Source: Nitratireductor sp. B36
Lineage (GTDB): Bacteria; Pseudomonadota; Alphaproteobacteria; Rhizobiales; Rhizobiaceae
Length of the DNA stretch: 64,000 nt
Assembly (NCBI RefSeq): GCF_020833685.1
Contig: NZ_JACKZY010000001.1
Coordinates: forward strand, 186,001-250,000
Reading direction: 5' to 3'
Of this stretch, positions 27,303 to 35,897 are shown one piece after another; the stretch's first letter is position 1, and every line of letters starts with the position of its first letter. A program made the position numbers and the translations under genes. The notes beneath the pieces are model-generated. The model saw only the letters and a list, made by a program, of their open reading frames with translations, was not told the DNA's origin and did not search any database.

Positions 27303-28136
27303 TTACCCCTTGACCGCCCCGGCGGTGAGGCCAGAAACGATCTTTCGCTGAAAAATGAGAACGAGCACCACAAGCGGCAGGGTGACGATGACCGATGCCG
27401 CCATGATGTTGCCCCAGGGAATTTCGAATTCACTGAGGCCGGAGATGAGTGCGATGGCGACCGGGACGGTGCGCTGGGAATCGGTCGACAGGAATGTGAG
27501 CGCGAACAAGAATTCGTTCCACGCGTGGATGAAGGCCAGCAAGCCGGTGGTGACCATGGCAGGCCACATGAGCGGCAGGAAAATGCGCCAGATGATCGTG
27601 AATGAGGACGCTCCGTCGACGATGGCCGCCTCCTCGATCTCCACCGGCATCTTGCGCATGAAAGTGGTAAGCACCCAGACCGTGAACGGAAGCGTGAAGA
27701 TCATGTAGGAGAAAACGAGCGACCAGAGCGAGTTGAACAGACCAAGGGCCCGGATCACCTCGAACAGACCCGAAAGAACCGCGATTTGCGGAAACATGGA
27801 AACCGAGAGGATGGTCAAAAGCAGCAGGCCGCGACCGCGGAAGCGGATACGGCTCAGCGCATAAGCGGCAGTGACGGCCAGAAAAAGAGAGATGAACACC
27901 ACCACCGTCGCGACGAAAACGGAGTTCAGGATCTGCTTTCCGAAGACGCCATCTGAAATCATGCTCCAGTAGTTCGCCAGCGAAGCCGCCTCCGGCAGAT
28001 AGTTGACCTCAAAAATCGATTGTCCCGATTCCAGCGAAGTGAGGATCGCGTAGTAGAAGGGAAACACCGCCTGCAGGACGATCACGCCCACCAGCCCATA
28101 GAATGCGGCTGTCTTTATCCATCCGGACCAGGTCAT
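27303..28136 (-). CDS. Sugar ABC transporter permease (MalG type)
   Basis: A 277-residue CUT1 permease with six predicted helices. The EAA loop reads EEAAIVDGASSFTIIWRIFLPLMWPAM. LASLES in the first periplasmic loop and YALSRIRFRGRG in the cytoplasmic part fit the MalG branch. The start overlaps the stop of the first permease (4 bases), and the ATPase follows after 3 bases. It should form a heterodimer with the product of 28133-29080. Confidence 0.94.
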   Translation of the reverse strand: MTWSGWIKTAAFYGLVGVIVLQAVFPFYYAILTSLESGQSIFEVNYLPEAASLANYWSMISDGVFGKQILNSVFVATVVVFISLFLAVTAAYALSRIRFRGRGLLLLTILSVSMFPQIAVLSGLFEVIRALGLFNSLWSLVFSYMIFTLPFTVWVLTTFMRKMPVEIEEAAIVDGASSFTIIWRIFLPLMWPAMVTTGLLAFIHAWNEFLFALTFLSTDSQRTVPVAIALISGLSEFEIPWGNIMAASVIVTLPLVVLVLIFQRKIVSGLTAGAVKG

Positions 28137-29080
28137 CGCTCGTCAGCCTCCACATTCATGCGCGTCGCCCAGATGAAGCTGATGGTCAGAAGGGCAATGA
28201 TGAGAAAAAGCAGCGTCGAAGCGGCCGACCCGTAAGCGAACTTGTCAAAGTCGAACAGATTATCGCGCGCAAAGACCGACATGGTGCGTGTGCGCTCATT
28301 GTTTGGCGTCAACACATAGATGATGTCGAAGACGCGCAGTGCGTCGAGCGCGCGAAAAACGATGGCGACCAGGACGGCGGGCATGATGAGCGGCCAGGTA
28401 ACGCGGAGGAACAGCCTTACAGGACCGACGCCATCCAGGCGCGCGGCCTCATAGATGTCGCCAGGCACCATCTGCAAGCCGGCCAGAATGAGCAACGCCA
28501 TGAAGGGCGTGGTCTTCCAGATATCCACGATGAGAACGGCGAGCATGGCCGTGTCAGGCGATGCTGTCCAGGCAATCGGCTCGGCGATGATGTGCAGGCG
28601 GAGCAGCATATCGTTCAGGATGCCGAACTGATCATGCATCATCCACGCCCACATTTTCGCCGAAACGATGGTTGGGATTGCCCAGGGGATGAGAACCGCG
28701 GCGCGGACGAGGCTTCGCCCGCGAAATTCGCGATTGAGAACCAGTGCGATCACCAGCCCGAAAACGGTTTCGAAGAAAACGGAAATGATGGTGAAGCGCA
28801 GTGTATTCCAGACGGCGCGCCACCAGTCGGCATCCACCAGGAGACCGAAATACTCACCTTCCCCGTCACCATAGTCCAGATACTCGAGATAGTTGCGGAA
28901 CCCGACCCATTGCGCCTGCCCGATAAGGTCGATCGATGCATCGGTGAAACCGAAATAGATTGTGCGGATGAGCGGATAGGCCGCTACGGACGCCAGTACG
29001 AGCAGCATCGGCGTGAGAAACAGCCAGGCCGAAAGAATCCGTTGCCTGGAAAGCGTTGATATGCCGGCCTTGCTCGCCAC
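28133..29080 (-). CDS. Sugar ABC transporter permease (MalF type)
   Basis: A 315-residue CUT1 permease starting with a cytoplasmic stretch and helix LSAWLFLTPMLLVLASVAAYPLIRT, followed by GFTDASIDL. The EAA loop reads YEAARLDGVGPVRLFLRVTWPLIMPA. Six helices are expected. It lies 71 bp downstream of the binding-protein gene, and that gap holds a GC-rich hairpin likely to lower expression of the membrane genes relative to the binding protein. Confidence 0.94.
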   Translation of the reverse strand: MASKAGISTLSRQRILSAWLFLTPMLLVLASVAAYPLIRTIYFGFTDASIDLIGQAQWVGFRNYLEYLDYGDGEGEYFGLLVDADWWRAVWNTLRFTIISVFFETVFGLVIALVLNREFRGRSLVRAAVLIPWAIPTIVSAKMWAWMMHDQFGILNDMLLRLHIIAEPIAWTASPDTAMLAVLIVDIWKTTPFMALLILAGLQMVPGDIYEAARLDGVGPVRLFLRVTWPLIMPAVLVAIVFRALDALRVFDIIYVLTPNNERTRTMSVFARDNLFDFDKFAYGSAASTLLFLIIALLTISFIWATRMNVEADER

Positions 29081-29105
29081 GTGTTCCGATCCTCCATTTC
29101 GGAAA

Positions 29106-29143
29106 CCGCGCTACGCCTGCCCTAGCGGGAAGACGCAGCGCGG
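29106..29143 (-). other. GC-rich hairpin between binding-protein and permease genes
   Basis: CCGCGCT (29106-29112 in plus orientation reads the same stem) pairs with AGCGCGG (29137-29143), and the stem can extend inward by about five pairs with G-U wobbles. No U-tract follows, so it looks like an mRNA-stabilising or attenuating element rather than a full terminator. Confidence 0.5.
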
Positions 29144-29151
29144 ATTGCTTC

Positions 29152-30417
29152 TTACCAGGCTGAGCCGCGCAGGCGGTTGAGCCGGGCTTCCAGCTTGCGC
29201 AGGTTCTGCTCAGCTGATCCGTCGCCGGACAACGTGTTGTGAACCGCCGTCCAGAACTCCGAAGACACTTCGTTGTATTTGCGCTTGGTTGCAGCCGACG
29301 GACGCGGCAGAGCGTTGTCGACGACCGGTTTCCACAGCGGGATGAACTCCTGTGCTTCGCCCACTTCTGCATCGGCATAGACCGCGTTAAGCGTTGGCGG
29401 CCGCGAGGTGATGATCGCACGTTCTTTCTGATTGTCGTAATTGTTCAGGAAGCGCACCAGCTCGATGGCTTCCTCGGGATGCTTTGAATATTTGGAGACC
29501 CCCAGATGCCAGCCACCAAGGGTGGCAGCCGACTTCTCACCTTCTGCGCCAACCGGCAGCGTGGTCACCGCAAAACTGTCCTTGACGGGCGAATCATCGC
29601 CAGCGGCCAGCGCATATGCATAGTTCCAATTGCGCATGAACACGGCATTGCCGGACTGGAACAGGCCACGGGCATCTTCTTCCTTGTAATTCAGCACGCC
29701 CTCGGGCGCGATGCTGCCAATCCACGATTTGGCAAGTTCGAGTGCCTCGACCGCCTTGGGGTTGTTGATCCCGATGGACCCGTCTGTTTCGACAATCCGG
29801 CCGCCGCCAAAGCTGGCGATCCACTCTTGCGCGTTGCAGGTCAGCCCTTCATAGGCTGCGCCCTGAAACACGAAACCCCACATGTCCGAATTCCCAGCCT
29901 CGCGCTCGGCTTCCATGATGCGCTTGGCGGTTTCGGTCATCTGCTGCCAGGTTTTTGGCACCGGTTCATTGTACTTTTCCAAAAGGTCTTTGCGATAGTA
30001 AAGCGCGGGAGCGCCCAGGAACATGGGCAATGCAACCAGCTTGTCACCCACGGTCTGCGATTCCACCGCGGCTGGAACGAAATCCCCGATGATGTCCTTG
30101 GTGTGCTCGGTGAGGTCGACAAAATGCTCGGCGATCTGCGGCGCACCAATGACGTCGATACGATAAACATCGATGTCGCTCGACTGTGCAGCAAGCCAGA
30201 GTTTGTATTGGCCAAATTGATCAGTGGTGGATTCGGGCATTGATACAATGTTGACCGTGTGGCCAGTTTGCTCCTCGAAACGGTCGAGTTCTGCGCGCAG
30301 GACCTCATTGTCCTTGCCGATGGCGCCGTGAACGATGTTGAGCTCAGCGGCGCTGGCCGAATAGACCATCAGCGAACTGCCGATGATGGCTGTCGCCAGT
30401 GCTTTTAGTGGCTGCAT
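29152..30417 (-). CDS. Sugar ABC transporter substrate-binding protein (family 1)
   Basis: A 421-residue periplasmic binding protein with signal peptide MQPLKALATAIIGSSLMVYS and likely cleavage ASA|AELN. The mature part opens AELNIVHGAIGKDNEVLRA and has DVYRIDVIGAPQIAEHFVDLTE and PALYYRKDLLEKY, as in trehalose/maltose-type proteins (ThuE-like). Ligand not predictable. The ATG at 30417 is preceded by GGGAGAA, which decides it over the 92-codon longer frame. It is the third gene of the operon, followed by permeases. Confidence 0.92.
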   Translation of the reverse strand: MQPLKALATAIIGSSLMVYSASAAELNIVHGAIGKDNEVLRAELDRFEEQTGHTVNIVSMPESTTDQFGQYKLWLAAQSSDIDVYRIDVIGAPQIAEHFVDLTEHTKDIIGDFVPAAVESQTVGDKLVALPMFLGAPALYYRKDLLEKYNEPVPKTWQQMTETAKRIMEAEREAGNSDMWGFVFQGAAYEGLTCNAQEWIASFGGGRIVETDGSIGINNPKAVEALELAKSWIGSIAPEGVLNYKEEDARGLFQSGNAVFMRNWNYAYALAAGDDSPVKDSFAVTTLPVGAEGEKSAATLGGWHLGVSKYSKHPEEAIELVRFLNNYDNQKERAIITSRPPTLNAVYADAEVGEAQEFIPLWKPVVDNALPRPSAATKRKYNEVSSEFWTAVHNTLSGDGSAEQNLRKLEARLNRLRGSAW

Positions 30418-30496
30418 GACATTTCTCCCTTGGTTTGTTCCCAGCTTGCTTTCTTGTTTGCCGGCATCTCCCTGCCGGCTGGGCGAAACAGCGTTC

Positions 30497-32059
30497 TCAT
30501 GAAGGACTCTCCTGACGACAGAACACAGGCGAGGTCCAAGCCATCTGCCCATTCGTTTGGCTAAGCCGCACATAGACGTTTTCGCCATTCCTGAATTCGC
30601 CAAGACCGACGCTACCCTGCCATTGCCATTCGTGCGGGCGCGGTAGAGCGTGGAAACGATAGGCAGGGCTGTCGATCGGGCCGAGATTGCCACTAAGGGC
30701 TCCCTCCGCCAGGCGCTTGACCGGGACCACGATTTCCTGATCGTCCAGCCTTGCCCTGATCCTGCCCTTACGGGCTGTTCGGATGTGCAGCGCCATGCCC
30801 TGCATGGCCGGTGTTACATTGTTCGGGTTGGCTTCGGCGGTCACCTCGAAACGAATCTTGTCGCCTGCAATGCTGATGGACGGCATGGGATGCTCCGCAT
30901 CCTCTCCCTCCAGCGGCGAGACGATCTCAGCACCGCGGAACCGCGGCTCGACCCTGAGTATCTCGCCGTCTTCGAGAGCGATCTCGCCAAGCCAACGATG
31001 CGAAGTCCCGCGCGCGCCCCAGCCAAGCTCCAGGTGAAGCATGGTCTCGATAAATCCATCGCTTTCAGGCGTAATGGGGGCCGGCGAAAGCGAGGGCGTG
31101 ATCCTGTGCCAGATCCTGCCATTGCGCATGATGTCGATGGCGTCGATTGCTCCGCCACCCACGGCTTCAATGATGAGTTCGGCGTCGGCTTGAGGGGGAA
31201 TTATACCCCCTTGTATCGCATCGCCCACGACAGTCAGGAGATGAATATTGTCGCCTGTCAGCGCATTGGTCTGGCGTTCTCGCATCGCCGACCATATGGC
31301 CGCGCGATCCCGTCCACGCGCATAAAGCCCCATGCGACCATGGCCATAGGAACCTGGAAAACCACTGTGGTGATCAGTGTTGCCCACAATGCCGAAGACG
31401 TGGCCTGCCGCCAACCCCGCTTCCATGGTCGAACACCCGTCCACCGGCCCCATGGAATGAAGATACCCACGCGCGGATTCTGATGTTTCGGCGCAACCAT
31501 GCATCGAGAACATCTCCACGAACGGCGAAAGCGACGGCTCGAAGGCCTCCCAGTCAATTCCTCTGGCCCCGTGCCGATATCCGATGTGGTGCGGAAACGA
31601 GAGAGCCCTTGAGCCTTTTGCACGATGAAGATTTTCCCGCAATTCGGCCGGGCTCTCGGCAAACTGCATATCGGATGGCTCGAGATCCGCATAGACGATG
31701 GTCTGATCGCCATAGGCGCAGGAGTGAATCTCATAGCCAGGGAATACGCTGAAATTGCCCTCATCATCGTAGTGCTGCAGGGTTTTGAAGTGCGCGGGCC
31801 AGTTTTTTCGCAGCCGGGCAAAACCTTTTACGTGGAAGTCGACAATGTGAGCCACTTCCGGAACGTCGATCGGCATGTCGGGCCAGGCGGCATGGCCCGT
31901 GACCGAGACGAAATCGAGCTGTAGTCGCGCTCTCGCAAGCGCATCCTCAAGACGTCCGTGGCCATATGACATGGCACAATGATTATGGATATCCCCATAG
32001 AGCGGCACCACACCCAGCGCGGTAGCCAACGGCATCATATGGTTGGGCAGGTGTTTCAA
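30497..32059 (-). CDS. PHP-domain metal-dependent hydrolase, unassigned
   Basis: A 520-residue protein whose N-terminal half is a PHP-type (DUF3604-like) metallohydrolase: YGDIHNHCAMSYGHG has the metal-binding HxH (His25, His27), FVSVTGHAAWPD the next cluster, SFPHHIGY and VGNTDHHSGFPG further His/Asp ligands. The C-terminal third (about 330-520) is beta-rich and lacks an obvious known domain. PHP enzymes hydrolyse phosphoesters or related bonds; the substrate here is unknown. No signal peptide. It overlaps the oxidoreductase stop by 4 bases (ATGA), and the binding-protein gene follows after 79 bp. Catalytic linkage to sugar breakdown is inferred only from position. Confidence 0.8.
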   Translation of the reverse strand: MKHLPNHMMPLATALGVVPLYGDIHNHCAMSYGHGRLEDALARARLQLDFVSVTGHAAWPDMPIDVPEVAHIVDFHVKGFARLRKNWPAHFKTLQHYDDEGNFSVFPGYEIHSCAYGDQTIVYADLEPSDMQFAESPAELRENLHRAKGSRALSFPHHIGYRHGARGIDWEAFEPSLSPFVEMFSMHGCAETSESARGYLHSMGPVDGCSTMEAGLAAGHVFGIVGNTDHHSGFPGSYGHGRMGLYARGRDRAAIWSAMRERQTNALTGDNIHLLTVVGDAIQGGIIPPQADAELIIEAVGGGAIDAIDIMRNGRIWHRITPSLSPAPITPESDGFIETMLHLELGWGARGTSHRWLGEIALEDGEILRVEPRFRGAEIVSPLEGEDAEHPMPSISIAGDKIRFEVTAEANPNNVTPAMQGMALHIRTARKGRIRARLDDQEIVVPVKRLAEGALSGNLGPIDSPAYRFHALPRPHEWQWQGSVGLGEFRNGENVYVRLSQTNGQMAWTSPVFCRQESPS

Positions 32060-33318
32060 AGGGCGGCCTCAAGGGTCTCGGGGTCGATGGGCTGCCCATG
32101 GCGGCGGAGCGATTTCTGTGCGGCCAGAACCATGCGCAGGGACGCCACGCCCTCGGCAACACCCACGGGAGGGGCTTCTCCAGCGTAGAAACGGCGGAGG
32201 GTGCGAACGAGTTGGAGATCCGCGCCGAAATGCGTGGATCCGCGTTCCGGGTCCTTGAAACCGATCGTTTCGCGGCGGTGGCCATAATCGGCCACGAGGT
32301 CGATCTCTCCTGAATGCCGCTCCATGCGCAGGCGACCGGAGGAACCCACAATCTCCAATGTCTCCTGATCTTCTGCCCAGGGGCCGAAGATCGCAAAGAA
32401 CAGGCAGGCGGTCATGCCATTGGCGTAGCGAACGCTGATGACGGCATGGTCATCAATGTCGGAGCCCGGCAGATACACGCAATTGTCGTTTCGATGCTCG
32501 ACCCTGCGGGCACGGGTCCAGCTTGGATTGGCAACCTGGCCGACCCCCTCGAACCGGTCGACGAGCGTTTCATGTCTGCGATAGGGGCACTCCCGCTCGC
32601 ACTCGCTGCAGCGCTCCGGCGCATCCGGATCGGGTTTGAAAATCCCACTTCGCCCGCCCACGGCGGAGACAGAGAGAGCGGGTGCGCCTGCGATCCAGTT
32701 CAAAACGTCGAAATGATGGGACCCCTTGTCGTTCAATGCACCGCCGGAGCGCGCATTGTCGCGGTGCCAGAGCTGAAGATAGCGCGTATAGGGTATGACG
32801 GACCGCAGAAGGATCATCTGCGGATCGCCGATCGCGCCTTCATGCGCAAGGCGCGCGGCTTCAATCCAGGGCCGTTCATAGCGGCGGGTAAAACCCATCA
32901 TTACAGGCGCGCCAGACTGCGTTTCTGCCGCCTTTATGGCAAGTGCATCGTCAAGCGTCACCGAGATCGGCTTGTCGAGATAGACCCGCTTTCCGGCGGC
33001 AATCGCCGCCTCAACCGGTTTGCGATGTGCATCGGTGTGCGTGGTCACCAGCACCAGTTCGACCGACGCGGAGCCGACGGCATCGTCCAAAACGTCAAAG
33101 ACCCTGACCCGGTGGTCGATGCGGCGATCTGCATAGATAGCGTTGAGATGCTCTGCAGCAAACTGCGCCCGATCGGGCAATGTGTCGTACACACCTACGA
33201 TCCGGAACCCGGTCTCGGCAGCGATCTCGGCCATGCGTGTTCCGACGAAGTAGACACCCCGCTCCCCCGCACCGATGATCGACACCCCGACCGTGTTTTG
33301 CGGCCTACCCAAATCCAT
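32056..33318 (-). CDS. Gfo/Idh/MocA family NAD(P)-dependent oxidoreductase
   Basis: A 420-residue oxidoreductase. The Rossmann motif GAGERGVYFV near residue 16 binds NAD(P), and YLDKPISVTLDDA carries the family Lys-Pro. DKGSHHFDVLNWI supplies the catalytic His-Asp region. A cluster CSECERECPYRR around residue 235 is a Cys motif seen in some Gfo/Idh enzymes and may bind metal. These enzymes oxidise or reduce sugars and inositols. It is the first gene of the operon, with GGAGGAG and AGAAGG before the ATG and a putative operator about 40 bp upstream. Confidence 0.92.
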   Translation of the reverse strand: MDLGRPQNTVGVSIIGAGERGVYFVGTRMAEIAAETGFRIVGVYDTLPDRAQFAAEHLNAIYADRRIDHRVRVFDVLDDAVGSASVELVLVTTHTDAHRKPVEAAIAAGKRVYLDKPISVTLDDALAIKAAETQSGAPVMMGFTRRYERPWIEAARLAHEGAIGDPQMILLRSVIPYTRYLQLWHRDNARSGGALNDKGSHHFDVLNWIAGAPALSVSAVGGRSGIFKPDPDAPERCSECERECPYRRHETLVDRFEGVGQVANPSWTRARRVEHRNDNCVYLPGSDIDDHAVISVRYANGMTACLFFAIFGPWAEDQETLEIVGSSGRLRMERHSGEIDLVADYGHRRETIGFKDPERGSTHFGADLQLVRTLRRFYAGEAPPVGVAEGVASLRMVLAAQKSLRRHGQPIDPETLEAAL

Positions 33319-33356
33319 GCCTTCTCTCGCTCCTCCAGATTGCGAGAGAAATCTAT

Positions 33357-33390
33357 TTGAGTATAATTGTCGCTACAATATAACTTATAC
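33357..33390 (-). promoter_or_regulatory. Promoter/operator of the sulfatase-PHP operon
   Basis: On the minus strand TATACT (33365-33360) is a good -10 about 42 bases before the first ATG, with only a poor -35. The 10-mer TTGAGTATAA (33357-33366) recurs over the -10 of the regulator gene at 34483-34492. Next to it lie an inverted repeat ATTGT-CGCT-ACAAT (33366-33379) and outer arms GTATAA/TTATAC (33361-33366, 33385-33390). The region is a likely target of the GntR/LacI-type regulator. Confidence 0.55.
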
Positions 33391-33393
33391 CCA

Positions 33394-34479
33394 TCAATCG
33401 AGCTTAATGATGCTGCCGTGCGGCTTGTAGCTGATCTCCAGATAATGCGTTTCGGGCTCCCTATCCCGAAACGCAACACGGTCTGCAAGAAGCGTCTCGA
33501 ACAACGCGAATTTTTCGGCGTTACTGTTGCCAACGACATCGAAGCGGTTCAGGTGCTCCGAAGCGAAATCGGTGCTTCCGAGCATCACGACGCTCAGGTT
33601 CTCATGAACGGCCGGTCCGAGTTCGTGAATGGCCCGCTCCAGCATAAATCCCTCCGTCACGCCCCAGACGATCAGCGCGGTGAAAGGCAGGCTGCCATCC
33701 GGTTTCTGCTGTCGCGCGAGAGCTTCCTGGATATCTGCGACACTGTATCCGCCGGGCAACTTGTCGATCTCGATCAACCATTCCGGTCGCGAGGATGGCA
33801 AAGACTTGCTCAGCAGCAGATATTCCCGCCGCGCCATGGCAATCTGTCGTGCCTTGTGAGCCGAGGTGAGAAACGCGATACGCTCATGCCCCTTATCGCG
33901 CAGGACCCCGAATGCAACGGACAGCGCCTCGCGCCAGTTGGTCCCGACCGCGTCAGCGTCGATGCCAGTTGCGGAAACACCATCAATGACAATGCTCTTC
34001 ACATGTTTTCGCAATGCAGCGAGAAACTCTATGGAAAGCACCTCGAAGTGGAGCTGTAAGAGACACGTCTTGAACTTGCCGATCTTGCCCAGAACAGAGA
34101 GGGCCTGCTCCTCGGTCGAATACCCGATCTGCAGAACGCTGATACCGCGTTGCTTCAACCGCTGCTCGACCTCTTGCAGAACGTTGCGGGCAATCCGGCT
34201 GTCGGAAACCCGATAGAGGACCAGAAGATCTCCTTCCCACGCCTCCTGCTCATCCTGTTCATAAGGATCACAAACAACGATGCCGGCTCCGGGGCGAGCC
34301 CGGATTCTTCCCTCGGCCAGATAGGGTTGCAAAGCACGCTCCACGGTGCGTTGAGCCGTGGAAAAGCGCCGCATCATCTCACGAACCGTTGGCAGGTGAT
34401 CTCCCGGAGCAGCCCCAGAGATCCGGGCGTCAAGCCATTCCGTCAGGGATCTCAATTTGGAGGCCGTGGATTTCTGCAT
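33394..34479 (-). CDS. GntR-type transcriptional regulator with LacI-like sugar-sensing domain
   Basis: A 361-residue regulator. Residues 1-70 form a GntR winged helix (DHLPTVREMMRRFSTAQRTVERALQPYLAEGRI). From about 80 on the protein has a periplasmic-binding-protein-like sensor (LLVLYRVSDSRIARNVLQEVEQRL, SIVIDGVSATGI, RIAFLTSAHKARQIAMARREYLL, LIVWGVTEGF, VVMLGSTDFA), as in LacI-type effectors. It is immediately upstream of, and in the same direction as, the operon it probably controls. A -10/-35 pair places the transcription start at the ATG itself, suggesting a leaderless mRNA; no Shine-Dalgarno site is present. Confidence 0.88.
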   Translation of the reverse strand: MQKSTASKLRSLTEWLDARISGAAPGDHLPTVREMMRRFSTAQRTVERALQPYLAEGRIRARPGAGIVVCDPYEQDEQEAWEGDLLVLYRVSDSRIARNVLQEVEQRLKQRGISVLQIGYSTEEQALSVLGKIGKFKTCLLQLHFEVLSIEFLAALRKHVKSIVIDGVSATGIDADAVGTNWREALSVAFGVLRDKGHERIAFLTSAHKARQIAMARREYLLLSKSLPSSRPEWLIEIDKLPGGYSVADIQEALARQQKPDGSLPFTALIVWGVTEGFMLERAIHELGPAVHENLSVVMLGSTDFASEHLNRFDVVGNSNAEKFALFETLLADRVAFRDREPETHYLEISYKPHGSIIKLD

Positions 34480-34482
34480 CGC

Positions 34483-34514
34483 TTGAGTATAAATTCAAAA
34501 TGAACTCACTTCAA
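34483..34514 (-). promoter_or_regulatory. Putative leaderless promoter with overlapping operator of the GntR-type gene
   Basis: Minus-strand TTGAAG (34514-34509), 17-bp spacer, TATACT (34491-34486), then 6 bases to the ATG at 34479. This spacing places +1 on the A of ATG. The -10 lies in TTGAGTATAA, the word shared with the operon promoter, which suggests autoregulation. Confidence 0.6.
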
Positions 34515-34542
34515 TCAAGCGCCGACCTATTTCCTCTTCGCG

Positions 34543-35772
34543 TCAACGTGCAGCCATCGCCATCGCCGCCTTCAAGGCGGCGAGGCCTTCATGCACCAGC
34601 GCGACGGGAGGGGAAAACCCTGCGGCCAGCATCCGCCGTGCCATCATGTGTTCGCCCGGACGATTGACGGTTTCGACAGCCACAAGCCGCTCGCCGGAAT
34701 AGAGATATACCGCGAATGCACCGCTCGCAGGGTCGCCGGTCATTACCTCCCCGTCGACATTGAGGGTAAGTCCCGCCATCTGCAGCTTACGCTCACCCTG
34801 ATCAGACCAGAACCAGGGCACCGCATCGTAGGTGGCGTCCTTGCCCAGCATCGATTTTGCAGCGACACGCGCCTGATCGGTGGCATTCTGGACCGATTCA
34901 AGGCGCAATCTCCGTCCGGTACCGCTCTGCGGGAAGGAAACGCAATCGCCGATCGCATAGATGTCCGCTGCAGTGGTGCGACAGGCGACATCCACATGAA
35001 CACCGTTGTCGCAGACAAGACCAGCAGACTGGGCCAGGGAGGTGTCTGGCAGTGCTCCAATTCCCACCAACACCAGATCAGCGGGAAGCACGTGGCCGGA
35101 CGATGTCGTCACACCAGTTAAATGGCCGCGCTCGCCATCAAACCGCTCGATACCGGTATTGGTCATGAGCCTTACGCCGAGGCTCTCGTGATAAGCATGC
35201 ATATGCTCTGCAACGGATCTGCTTACAGCGCGGCCGAGGATGCGATCAGCCGCTTCGATGACCGTTACGCTCATTCCGGCCACGGCAGCAGTGGCGGCCA
35301 CCTCAAGTCCGATAAAGCCGCCACCGATCACGACGACGTTCTGTGCTTTCGCCAATGCATCGCGCAGACGACGAGCATCCGCGCAGTCTCGGAGATAAAA
35401 AATACCCTTGAGCTCGGAGCCCGGGACCGACAGCCGGCGGGGCTGCGCCCCTGTGGCAAGCAGGAGCTTGCTCCATTCAACTTGGTTGCCGTCGTCGAGC
35501 CTCAATGTGCGGGCAACCGGGTCGATGGCCGTCGCCCGAACACCGCGAAGCAATTCGATATTGTTTGTTTCATAGAACGCCTGCGCCCTCAGGATCTGCG
35601 GCTCCGCATCGGCGGCTTTCAGGAATGCCTTCGAGAGCGGCGGTTTATGATAGGGAAGTTCTGGATCTTTCGAGACAAGCGTTAGCCGCCCCTCAAACCC
35701 TTCCTCGCGCAGGCTCGAAGCAGCCTGAACGCCCGCGTGGCCTGCACCGATGATGATGATATGCCCGTCCAG
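34543..35772 (-). CDS. FAD-dependent ferredoxin/rhodocoxin reductase-type oxidoreductase, probable CTG start
   Basis: A flavoprotein (409 residues from the proposed start) of the putidaredoxin/rhodocoxin reductase type: HIIIIGAGHAGVQAASSLRE binds FAD, PYHKPPLSKAFLK is family-typical, NVVVIGGGFIGLEVAATAA binds NAD(P)H, and DIYAIGDCVSFPQ is the second FAD motif. It passes electrons from NAD(P)H to a ferredoxin, none of which is encoded nearby. The family start falls at CTG 35772 with GGGAG 7 bases upstream; GTG at 35796 is an alternative without a site. The frame continues far upstream only as an overlap with the MFS gene. It probably follows the MFS gene in one operon. Confidence 0.85.
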   Translation of the reverse strand: MDGHIIIIGAGHAGVQAASSLREEGFEGRLTLVSKDPELPYHKPPLSKAFLKAADAEPQILRAQAFYETNNIELLRGVRATAIDPVARTLRLDDGNQVEWSKLLLATGAQPRRLSVPGSELKGIFYLRDCADARRLRDALAKAQNVVVIGGGFIGLEVAATAAVAGMSVTVIEAADRILGRAVSRSVAEHMHAYHESLGVRLMTNTGIERFDGERGHLTGVTTSSGHVLPADLVLVGIGALPDTSLAQSAGLVCDNGVHVDVACRTTAADIYAIGDCVSFPQSGTGRRLRLESVQNATDQARVAAKSMLGKDATYDAVPWFWSDQGERKLQMAGLTLNVDGEVMTGDPASGAFAVYLYSGERLVAVETVNRPGEHMMARRMLAAGFSPPVALVHEGLAALKAAMAMAAR

Positions 35773-35897
35773 TGTCCGTCTCCCGCTTCGAGCCACCCCA
35801 GAATGCCAAGATCGACATAGTGGGCGTTGGCCTCTTGAGCAAGGTGGAACCGAAGACGCCGCCGCTCTCCCTTCGTGGCCTGGTTCAAGCGATTTTT

